A stretch of 64,000 nt of DNA from assembly GCF_002095465.1 (NCBI RefSeq), contig NZ_MLFP01000016.1:50629-114628 (forward strand), written 5' to 3'. A program made the position numbers and the translations under genes. The notes beneath the pieces are model-generated. The model made no database searches. It was given only the letters and a program-made list of their open reading frames with translations, and was not told the origin of the DNA. Source of the DNA: Pantoea rodasii (GTDB lineage: Bacteria; Pseudomonadota; Gammaproteobacteria; Enterobacterales; Enterobacteriaceae). Within the stretch, counting starts at the first letter, position 1. Each line of letters opens with the position of its first letter. Positions 57,251 through 64,000 of this stretch are shown here, in pieces.

Positions 57251-58258
57251 TTACACGCCCACAGGCTGATTCTCATCCTGATCCACCGCGAAACAGGCAA
57301 TCTGCTGATCGCCATACTGCTTCAGTTTGGGCTGCAACTGAACGCAGGTGCCAAAGCGACGGCGGCAGCGCGCGTTAAACGCACAGCCCGGCGGCGGATT
57401 CAGCGGACTAGGCAGCTCGCCGGTGAGTTTAATACGTTCGCGACGCTCATCCGGATTAAGACGCGGCGTGGCTGACAACAATGCCTGCGTATAAGGGTGA
57501 CGCGGATTGCTGAAAATCGCCTCTTTGCTGCCTTTCTCCACACAGCGGCCGAGATACATCACCATCACTTCGTCAGCAATGTGTTCAACGACCGACAGGT
57601 CATGCGAAATGAACACATACGACAAACCCAAATCCTGCTGCAAATCCATCATCAGGTTCAGCACCTGCGCGCGCACCGACACGTCCAGCGCCGAGACCGG
57701 TTCATCGGCAATCAGCACGTCGGGATCGAGCATCAAACCACGCGCAATGGCGATACGCTGACGCTGACCACCGGAGAACATGTGCGGATAGCGGTCGTAA
57801 TGTTCGGTTTTCAGGCCAACCTTCGCCATCATCTCCAGCGTTTTCTCGCGACGTTCCGCTTTAGTCAGTGAGGTATTGATCACCAACGGCTCTTCGAGAA
57901 TCTGGCTGACTTTTTTGCGTGGATTGAGTGAGCCATACGGGTTCTGGAACACGATCTGGATTTTCTGACGACGCAGCTTTTGCGCCTGCGGGTCGTGCTT
58001 GAGCAAGTCCTGACCGTGCCAGTACAGCTGGCCTTCGGTCGGCGTTTCAATCATGGTCAGCAAACGGCCAAGGGTGGATTTTCCACAACCCGACTCGCCC
58101 ACCACCGCCAGCGTTTTGCCACGTTCAAGATTAAACGACACGCCATCCAGCGCTTTGACCAGACGCTCCTGGCCAAACAGCCCTTTCTTCACCGGGTAAT
58201 GCTTTTTCAGGTCGATCGCCTGCAGCAGGTAATCCTGCTTAGTGTTATCAAGACTCAT
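57251..58258 (-). CDS. dppF: DppF, dipeptide ABC transporter ATPase
   Basis: 335 residues from the ATG at 58258 ([20 protein letters not shown]), preceded by GGGAG; a longer frame from 58339 overlaps dppD and is rejected. One of the two ATPases that power dipeptide (and haem) import. Walker A is [15 protein letters not shown], the ABC signature [17 protein letters not shown], Walker [18 protein letters not shown] and the switch histidine is in FISHDL. The C-terminal Cys motif ([16 protein letters not shown]) is typical of oligopeptide transporter ATPases and suggests an iron-sulfur cluster. It overlaps dppD by 11 bp. Confidence 0.96.
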   Translation of the reverse strand: MSLDNTKQDYLLQAIDLKKHYPVKKGLFGQERLVKALDGVSFNLERGKTLAVVGESGCGKSTLGRLLTMIETPTEGQLYWHGQDLLKHDPQAQKLRRQKIQIVFQNPYGSLNPRKKVSQILEEPLVINTSLTKAERREKTLEMMAKVGLKTEHYDRYPHMFSGGQRQRIAIARGLMLDPDVLIADEPVSALDVSVRAQVLNLMMDLQQDLGLSYVFISHDLSVVEHIADEVMVMYLGRCVEKGSKEAIFSNPRHPYTQALLSATPRLNPDERRERIKLTGELPSPLNPPPGCAFNARCRRRFGTCVQLQPKLKQYGDQQIACFAVDQDENQPVGV

Positions 58259-59234
58259 AAGTTGGTCTCCCGGCATCATCCAGTGGGAAATGGCATTTAG
58301 ACTGGCGACCCGGAATGTCACGCAGTTCAGGTTCTTCACGACGGCAGCGTTCAGTCACATACGGACAGCGCGGATTGAGCAAACAGCCGGTTGGACGGTC
58401 ATACTTGCCCGGCACCACACCCGGCAGCGAGGCGAGACGCGCTTTATCCGCCGCAAACTCAGGCAATGCACGCAGCAACGCCTGGGTGTACGGATGACGT
58501 GGCGCTTTGAAGATATCCACCGCTTTGCCGCTTTCCACCACCTGACCGGCGTACATCACGATGATGTGCTGCGCGGCTTCTGCCACCAGCGCCAAATCGT
58601 GGGTGATCAGGATCAGCGCCATGTTCTCCTGCTTCTGCAATTCCAGCAGCAGTTCGATGATTTGCGCCTGAATGGTCACATCCAGCGCCGTCGTCGGTTC
58701 GTCGGCAATCAGCAATTTGGGTTTGCAGGCAATCGCCATAGCGATCATCACGCGCTGGCTCATGCCGCCAGACAGCTGATGCGGGTAAACATCCAGACGT
58801 GATGCTGCATCGGGAATCCCCACCTGATCCAGCAAATCAATCGCGCGCTGACGACGGGTGCGTTTGCTGCCGCCCTGATGCACCTTCAGCGCTTCCATGA
58901 TCTGGAAGCCCACGGTGTAGCACGGGTTAAGGCTGGTCATCGGGTCCTGGAAGATCATCGCCACTTCGGCGCCCACCAGCTGGCGGCGCTCTTTCTCGGA
59001 GATCTTTTGCAAATCGCGCTGGTTGAACTCCAGCTTTTCCGCCTTCACACGGCCGGGATAATCAATCAGACCCATAATCGCCAGCGAGCTGACCGATTTA
59101 CCGGAGCCGGATTCACCCACAATCCCCACCACCTGGCCTTGTTCAACCTGATAGCTGATACGGTCTACTGCACGGAACGGTGTTTTTTCGTCGCCGAAGT
59201 GCACCGACAGTTTTTCTACATTTAATAGTGCCAT
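58248..59234 (-). CDS. dppD: DppD, dipeptide ABC transporter ATPase
   Basis: 328 residues (E. coli 327). The second ATPase of the importer, pairing with DppF. Walker A is [14 protein letters not shown], signature [17 protein letters not shown], Walker [18 protein letters not shown] and the switch histidine is in [13 protein letters not shown]. The C-terminal Cys-rich motif ([16 protein letters not shown]) matches that in DppF. It starts 12 bp after dppC, with a GAGGCACCGAG sequence upstream as ribosome-binding site. Confidence 0.96.
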   Translation of the reverse strand: MALLNVEKLSVHFGDEKTPFRAVDRISYQVEQGQVVGIVGESGSGKSVSSLAIMGLIDYPGRVKAEKLEFNQRDLQKISEKERRQLVGAEVAMIFQDPMTSLNPCYTVGFQIMEALKVHQGGSKRTRRQRAIDLLDQVGIPDAASRLDVYPHQLSGGMSQRVMIAMAIACKPKLLIADEPTTALDVTIQAQIIELLLELQKQENMALILITHDLALVAEAAQHIIVMYAGQVVESGKAVDIFKAPRHPYTQALLRALPEFAADKARLASLPGVVPGKYDRPTGCLLNPRCPYVTERCRREEPELRDIPGRQSKCHFPLDDAGRPTYES

Positions 59235-59246
59235 CTCGGTGCCTCT

Positions 59247-60149
59247 TTACTGCTTGAGTTTCGGGTCGAGTGCATCACGCAAACCATCGCCCATGAGGTT
59301 GAATGCCAGCACGGTGAGCAGGATGACGACACCAGGGAACGTCACGACCCACCAGGCACTTTGCGCATACTGCAATACGTCGGAGAGCATGGTGCCCCAC
59401 TCCGGCGTAGGCGGTTGCGCCCCCATTCCGAGAAAGCCCAACGCCGCCATATCAAGGATGGCGTTGGAGAAACCTAATGACGCCTGCACGATCAGCGGTG
59501 CCAGGCAGTTAGGCAGAATATTGACGAACATCTGGCGCAGCGTACCGGCCCCCGCCACGCTGGAAGCGGTCACGTAATCACGGTTCACTTCCACCAGCAC
59601 CGCAGCACGCGTCAGACGGATATAGTGCGGCAGGGCGACGAAGGTAATCGCCAGCGAGGCGTTCACAATCGACGGGCCGAAGATCGCCACCAGCACCAGT
59701 GCCAACAGCAAGCTTGGCAGCGCCAGCATGATATCCACCAGGCGCATGATGATCGCATCCACCACACCGCCGAGGTAACCGGCCATCAGGCCAAAGACCA
59801 CGCCGAGAATCAGCGACAGCACCACCACCAGACAGCCGACCAACAGTGACAGGCGCGCACCGTACATCAGGCGCGACAACACATCGCGGCCCACGTCATC
59901 GGTGCCAAAGATAAATTTCCAGCTGCCACCATCCTGCCAAACCGGCGGATGGAGCAGCGCATCGCGGAACTGCTCTGACGGCGCGTGCGGTGCCAGCACG
60001 TCGGCAAAGATGGCGATCAGCAGCATCAGGATGATGTAAAACAGGCCAATCACCGCGCCTTTATTACGTTTGAAGTAGTGCCAGAATTCCTGAATCGGGG
60101 TCATCGGCTTGGGTGCAGCGCTTACGCTTGCGGGATCAACAGTTGTCAT
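59247..60149 (-). CDS. dppC: DppC, dipeptide ABC transporter permease
   Basis: 300 residues, as in E. coli. An inner-membrane permease with an N-terminal cytoplasmic stretch (about residues 1-30), a first helix (GAVIGLFYIILMLLIAIFADVL) and five more. The BPD_transp_1 core carries the EAA-type loop that contacts the ATPases (ASSVAGAGTLRQMFVNILPN). FGTDDVGRDVLSRLMYGAR is the conserved DppC/OppC periplasmic segment. It lies 9 bp after dppB. Confidence 0.96.
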   Translation of the reverse strand: MTTVDPASVSAAPKPMTPIQEFWHYFKRNKGAVIGLFYIILMLLIAIFADVLAPHAPSEQFRDALLHPPVWQDGGSWKFIFGTDDVGRDVLSRLMYGARLSLLVGCLVVVLSLILGVVFGLMAGYLGGVVDAIIMRLVDIMLALPSLLLALVLVAIFGPSIVNASLAITFVALPHYIRLTRAAVLVEVNRDYVTASSVAGAGTLRQMFVNILPNCLAPLIVQASLGFSNAILDMAALGFLGMGAQPPTPEWGTMLSDVLQYAQSAWWVVTFPGVVILLTVLAFNLMGDGLRDALDPKLKQ

Positions 60150-60158
60150 GATGCCCCC

Positions 60159-61178
60159 TTATTTCTTATGTCGAATGCGCGGATTGACCACGCCGTACAA
60201 CAGATCAACCAGCAGGTTGACCACGATGATCAGAATCGCCACCAGCAGCACGCCGCCCTGCACCACCGGATAGTCACGGCGTTGCAATGCTTCGATCAGC
60301 CAGCGACCGAGTCCCGGCCATGAGAAGATGGTTTCCGTCAGAATCGCACCGGCCAGCAAAGCACCGACCTGCAAACCGATAACGGTGACCACCGGCAGCA
60401 TGGCGTTGCGCAGCGCATGCACCACAATCACACGCATACGCGTCAGGCCTTTGGCGCGTGCGGTGCGGATGTAATCCTCACCCAGCACTTCCAGCATTGA
60501 GGAGCGCGTCATACGCACAATCACCGCCAGCGGGATGGTGCCGAGCACGATGGCCGGCAGAATCATATGCATCACCGCATCTTTAAAATCACCCGGCTCG
60601 CCCCAGATCAGCGTATCGATCAGCATGAAGCCGGTGAGCGGATGGCTGTCATCGAGGAAGATGATGTCACTGATGCGCCCGGAAACCGGCGTCAGGTTCC
60701 ACTGCACCGACACCAGCATGATCAGCATGATGCCCCACCAGAAAATCGGCATCGAGTAGCCGGTCAATGAGATACCGACCGCCGTATGGTCGAATACTGA
60801 GCCGCGCTTAACCGCAGCCAGCACGCCCACTGGAATGCCCACCGCAATGGCGAAGAGCATTGCGCAGAAGCCGAGTTCCAGTGTGGCTTTGAAACGGGGC
60901 ACAAACTCATCCCATACCGGGATGCGGCTTTTCAGTGAGATGCCGAGGTCGCCGTGCAGCACACCGTTGATATAGGTGATGTACTGTTTCCACATTGGCT
61001 GGTCGAGGCCAAATTGGGCCATCAGCTGGGCGTGACGCTCGGGAGAGATGCCGCGTTCACCCGCCATGATCAGCACCGGGTCGCCGGGGATCAGATGGAC
61101 AAACGCAAAGGTCAGTAAGGTAATACCGATGAACGTTGGGATGACAAGGCCCAGACGTCGGAATATGAATTGCAGCAT
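60159..61178 (-). CDS. dppB: DppB, dipeptide ABC transporter permease
   Basis: 339 residues, as in E. coli. The partner permease with six membrane helices. The N-terminal signature LQFIFRRLGLVIPTFIGITLLTF, cut here to RRLGLVIPTFIGITLL, and HLIPGDPVLIMAGE are conserved in DppB/OppB. The EAA loop is DYIRTARAKGLTRMRVIVVHALRN in part (YIRTARAKGLTRMRV). ILTETIFSWPGLGRWLIEAL is the last conserved helix region. A 320-bp gap with an ERIC element and hairpins separates it from dppA. Confidence 0.96.
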   Translation of the reverse strand: MLQFIFRRLGLVIPTFIGITLLTFAFVHLIPGDPVLIMAGERGISPERHAQLMAQFGLDQPMWKQYITYINGVLHGDLGISLKSRIPVWDEFVPRFKATLELGFCAMLFAIAVGIPVGVLAAVKRGSVFDHTAVGISLTGYSMPIFWWGIMLIMLVSVQWNLTPVSGRISDIIFLDDSHPLTGFMLIDTLIWGEPGDFKDAVMHMILPAIVLGTIPLAVIVRMTRSSMLEVLGEDYIRTARAKGLTRMRVIVVHALRNAMLPVVTVIGLQVGALLAGAILTETIFSWPGLGRWLIEALQRRDYPVVQGGVLLVAILIIVVNLLVDLLYGVVNPRIRHKK

Positions 61179-61282
61179 AAGCCGGATTCTCAGTCATTTC
61201 CCGTGGCGTTACCGCCAGGGACTACATTGCTCACAACACGCAATCGACAAAGCCGACCGCGACGCAAGAAGCGCTTCAAAAT

Positions 61283-61405
61283 CCCCGTCATACTTCACGC
61301 TGCATCTGCGTTAGCTGCGTTCGCTCATCCCAGTCACTTACTTGAGTAAGCTCCCGGGCATTCACGAACTTGCCGCCTTTCTGTAGCGTGAATTATTTAG
61401 GGTAT
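61283..61405. repeat. ERIC element 2, inside the dpp operon
   Basis: 123 bp. It contains CCCAGTCACTTACTTGAGT followed by AAGCTCCCGGGCATTCACGAAC, the ERIC core, then CTTGCCGCCTTTCTG. Its ends (CCCCGTCATACTTCACGCTG and, inverted, ACCCTAAATAATTCACGCTA) form inverted repeats. It lies between dppA and dppB, so it is transcribed within the operon and would fold in the mRNA. Confidence 0.92.
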
Positions 61406-61439
61406 ATAAGAAATTAGCCGGAAAAAAAGTGCGGAGACC

Positions 61440-61480
61440 GGGCGGCAAAGGTGCCGCCCGAGGGCCAGCAGCGCTGGCCC
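61440..61480 (-). terminator. Tandem hairpins after dppA
   Basis: Two perfect 8-bp stems back to back: GGGCGGCA/TGCCGCCC (61440-61459) and GGGCCAGC/GCTGGCCC (61462-61480). A run of seven U on the minus strand begins about 11 nt beyond the distal stem. They likely cause partial termination or protect the dppA 3' end, which would explain more binding protein than transporter. Confidence 0.65.
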
Positions 61481-61501
61481 AGACCGCGATAATCCGAAAG
61501 G

Positions 61502-63110
61502 TTATTCCTGGATATCGACGTTTCGAAGTGATGTTTACCTAATGGATCAACCACATAGCCTGTCACTTTCTTGCTCACCGGCTCATACACGGTGGAGTGA
61601 GCGATGATCAGTGCCGGAGCCTGGTCATGCATCACCACCTGAGCCTGTTTGTAGAGCTCGATACGTTTGTTGTGATCGGCTTCTGAACGCGCTGGCTGAA
61701 TCAGATCTTCAAACGGCTTGTAGCACCAGCGAGAGTAGTTAGAACCGTCTTTCGCCGCAGCACAGCTGAACAGGGTGGCGAAGAAGTTATCCGGATCCCC
61801 ATTATCACCGGTCCAGCCCATCATCACGGTCTGGTGTTCACCGGCTTTAGCACGTTTCAGGTACTCGCCCCACTCGAAGGTGACGATCTTGGCCTTCACG
61901 CCGATTTTCGCCCAGTCAGCCTGAACCATTTCCGCCATACGACGGGCGTTCGGGTTGTAAGGACGCTGTACCGGCATTGCCCACAGGTCGATAGAGAAAC
62001 CATCCGGCATGCCTGCTTCTTTCAGCAGCTCTTTGGCTTTCGCCGGATCGTAGGCGTAATCCTTGATGTCGTCGTTGTAGCCCCACATGGTTGGCGGGAT
62101 CAGGTTTTTCGCGGCCTGGCCAGCGCCCTGATAAACGGCATCAATGATGGCTTGTTTGTTTACCGCCATGGTCAGTGCCTGACGCACTTTCACGTTATCC
62201 AGCGGTTTTTCTCGGTGTTGAATGACAGGTAACCGACGTTCAGACCAGGCTGTTCCATCAGGTTAATTTTGTCATCTTTCTTCATGCTGGCGATGTCAGC
62301 CGGGTTCGGGTACGGCATCACCTGGCACTCACCCTTCTGCAGTTTGGCGTAACGCACAGACGCATCAGGCGTGATGGAGAACACCAGACGATCAATCTTC
62401 GGCTTGGTGCCCCAGAAGTCCGGGTTGGCTTTATACAGAATGCGTGAGTCTTTCTGATACTGCTGCAGCACGAATGGGCCGGTGCCCACTGGATTGAGGT
62501 CCAGCTTCTCTGGCGTGCCGGCTTTCAGCATGTTGTCAGCGTACTCTTTTGACAGGATTGAGGCGAAGTCCATGCCGAGGTCAGCAATGAACGGCGCTTC
62601 TGGACGCGTCAGGGTGAAGCGTACGGTGTAATCGTCAACTTTCTCGATTTTTGCGATCAGCTTAGGCATGTCCATGCCTTCGAAGTATTCGTAGCTGCCG
62701 CCCGAAACACCGTGGAACTTGTTGTTTTTGTCGAGCTGGCGCTCGAAGGAGAACACGACATCGTCAGCGTTGAAGGTACGAGTGGGCTTGAAGTCTTTGG
62801 TGGTTTGCCACTTCACGCCCTGACGCAGGTGGAAGGTGTAAGTTTTACCGTCTTCGCTAACGTCCCACTTCTCAGCCAGACCCGGCTGCAACTCGGTAGT
62901 ACCGGTTTTGAACTCAACCAGACGGTTGTAGATCGGCACGGAGCTGGCATCGTAAGTGGTACCCGATGTGAAGAGCTGTGGGTTGAAGCCTTCCGGCGAA
63001 CCTTCAGAACAATAAACGAGGGTTTTCGCCTGGACACCCGCGGCAACGGTCAAAGCAATCAGGCTTAGACCGACCTTCAGCATCCTGGATTTAGCCAGGG
63101 AGTTGATCAT
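61502..63110 (-). CDS. dppA: DppA, periplasmic dipeptide-binding protein, two frameshifts
   Basis: The start is the ATG at 63110 (MINSLAKSRMLKVGLSLIAL), with GGAG seven bases upstream; an ATG at 63122 is rejected. The signal peptide ends at VQA. Family blocks are TLVYCSEGSPEGFNPQLF, SGGSYEYFEGMDMP, SILSKEYADNMLKAGTPE and VMMGWTGDNGDPDNFF. The N-terminal part ends wrongly at NTEKNRWIT. One base restored in the T5 run (plus strand) at 62206-62210 gives NTEKKPLDNVKVRQAL, and another in T3 at 61521-61523 gives KHHFENVDIQE and a stop at 61502. The total is 536 residues (E. coli 535). Probably intact in the organism. Confidence 0.93.
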
Positions 63111-63120
63111 GTTTTGCTCC

Positions 63121-63141
63121 ATTGTGATGTGATGTTGTGTG
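63121..63141 (-). promoter_or_regulatory. GcvB sRNA target site in the dppA leader
   Basis: The minus strand reads CACACAACATCACATCACAA just before the dppA start. It carries the ACACAACATC core that pairs with the GU-rich R1 region of GcvB in E. coli and Salmonella dppA, which blocks translation in rich medium. GcvB itself is not in the window. Confidence 0.75.
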
Positions 63142-63729
63142 CGTCGCCCGACCTCTGAATTTTTTTATGCGGTTCGGGCAGCATGCGAGTGGTTTATTTT
63201 GTCATCCGATAGCCAGTGGCTCTCTGAATCGCCCTACTCTGCATGTTATTGACGCATCAATTTGTCAACAGTTGCAAAGAACGTCAATACAAGGTGGGGT
63301 TATTTACACAGAGTGTGAGTAAGTGCAAGCAACGATAAAAAACAGGGTTATTGCGCTCAGCCAAAATTTAAAAAGGTGATAAAGCGCTCAATGCCGCGTG
63401 ATTATCTGGCTATGGTGCCAAATGACAGTGATTATCACCGCTAAAAAACACACAAAAGTTATTGGTAAATGTCGAATATCTGAACGATTCTCCGTGCGTT
63501 ATGACGTTCAGGCAGCGAAATATGCTGGGGTAATGGCATAAGAAATCAGCAAAAAGCAAAAAGCGGTCATAAGAAGAATGTGTCGCGAATTAAGCAGGCG
63601 GGGTTGACTGAGTAAGGGATGGAGTACGTAAAGTGGGAATAATGACGGGTAAGGTTGATTTGCCGGATGGGATCGGTGAATTAGCGGGTTAGGAATAAAT
63701 ACCATCGCTTTTGTTTGGTGCGCTGCTCA
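63142..63729. other. Leader and upstream region of dppA
   Basis: About 590 bp without a gene I can support. It must hold the dpp promoter. A perfect -35 hexamer TTGACA occurs on the minus strand at 63263-63268 (about 155 bp before the dppA start, near the known leader length in E. coli), but no good -10 follows at 16-18 bp. An 11-bp palindrome GTGATTATCAC lies near 63429-63439; its function is unknown. Confidence 0.45.
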
Positions 63730-63828
63730 GGGAAGGCGGCTCGATCGCAAAGACGGCGTAAATACATCCCTGTAGCCTCGGCCGCCGCATCCTTGCGGCG
63801 GACGCTTTGCTCCCCGAGCCGCCTTCCC
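63730..63828. repeat. Large inverted-repeat element A
   Basis: Perfect 14-bp ends GGGAAGGCGGCTCG (63730-63743) and CGAGCCGCCTTCCC (63815-63828) enclose a second perfect hairpin, CCGCCGCA/TGCGGCGG (63782-63801). It resembles dispersed enterobacterial intergenic repeats; I cannot name the family. Confidence 0.75.
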
Positions 63829-63886
63829 ATCGCACATCAGCATTGATAATGCTGTTTTGAAAAGCAGCGCGCACAGAATCAGATGA

Positions 63887-63995
63887 AGGAGGGAATTCGG
63901 GGCCGCGGAGTAAAGCGTTACACGCCAGGGATGGCGTGTGTCGAGCGATCAGGGACGAGACAGCGACTTTACGCAGCGGCCCCGTATTCACTCCT
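63887..63995. repeat. Large inverted-repeat element B
   Basis: Arms of about 30 bp match with a few differences: AGGAGGGAATTCGGGGCCGC (from 63887) and, inverted, AGGAGTGAATACGGGGCCGC (to 63995). The inner part holds CACGCCAGGGATGGCGTG, a further hairpin. An open frame across it on the minus strand is a by-product of the repeat, not a gene. Confidence 0.75.
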
Positions 63996-64000
63996 GACTG

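Noticed and set aside
63689..63991. 100-codon minus-strand frame at the window end
   Set aside because: It spans both inverted-repeat elements. Such frames recur wherever these repeats occur and show no ribosome-binding site.

Overview
The window reads as chromosome of an enterobacterium of the Erwiniaceae type; Pantoea or Erwinia is my best guess, by inference. The proteins are close relatives of E. coli K-12 proteins over almost their full lengths. The order hem - tRNA cluster - enterobacterial common antigen (ECA) - rho - trxA - rhlB - gppA - rep - ppiC is conserved. ERIC repeats are present. There is no sign of a prophage, plasmid, insertion sequence or CRISPR array.

Layout. (1) 1-2560: end of hemX, hemY, the small RNA glmZ with a sigma54/GlrR-type control region, a heptamer tandem repeat, and a four-tRNA operon (Arg-His-Leu-Pro). 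(2) 2663-13494: the ECA operon wecA-wzzE-wecB-wecC-wecD-wecE-wzxE-wecF-wzyE-wecG, on the minus strand and without rffGH. (3) 13758-21188: housekeeping genes rho, trxA, rhlB, gppA, rep and ppiC. (4) 21189-32071: the yhjG-pdeH-kdgK-yhjJ-dctA-pdeK block, which in E. coli lies next to the cellulose genes, with an extra alpha/beta hydrolase after kdgK. (5) 32271-56774: two complete cellulose synthase gene sets. bcsEFG diverges from bcsRQABC, and this set faces, tail to tail, a second operon bcsO-bcsQ-bcsA-bcsB-bcsC-bcsD-bcsZ. (6) 57251-63110: the dipeptide ABC importer dppABCDF. (7) 63143-64000: non-coding DNA ending in two large inverted-repeat elements.

How the parts work together. Regions 4 and 5 form a c-di-GMP/cellulose neighbourhood. 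PdeH and PdeK degrade c-di-GMP, while both BcsA proteins carry PilZ domains and BcsE carries a GIL-type c-di-GMP site. pdeH has a near-consensus flagellar sigma28 promoter. The second bcs operon has a perfect CRP operator at a class II distance from a plausible -10. Only one endoglucanase gene (bcsZ) is present and it lies in operon 2, so the two synthases probably share it. GlmZ and the ECA genes both bear on amino-sugar supply to the envelope.

A caution for every reader. Ten genes (wecF, wzzE, wecA, the esterase, bcsE, bcsB, bcsZ, second bcsC, second bcsQ, dppA) are broken by single-base losses, 13 in all and mostly in short homopolymers. Restoring one base each time gives the full family-length protein. 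I read these as consensus-sequence errors rather than real pseudogenes and give the repaired spans.
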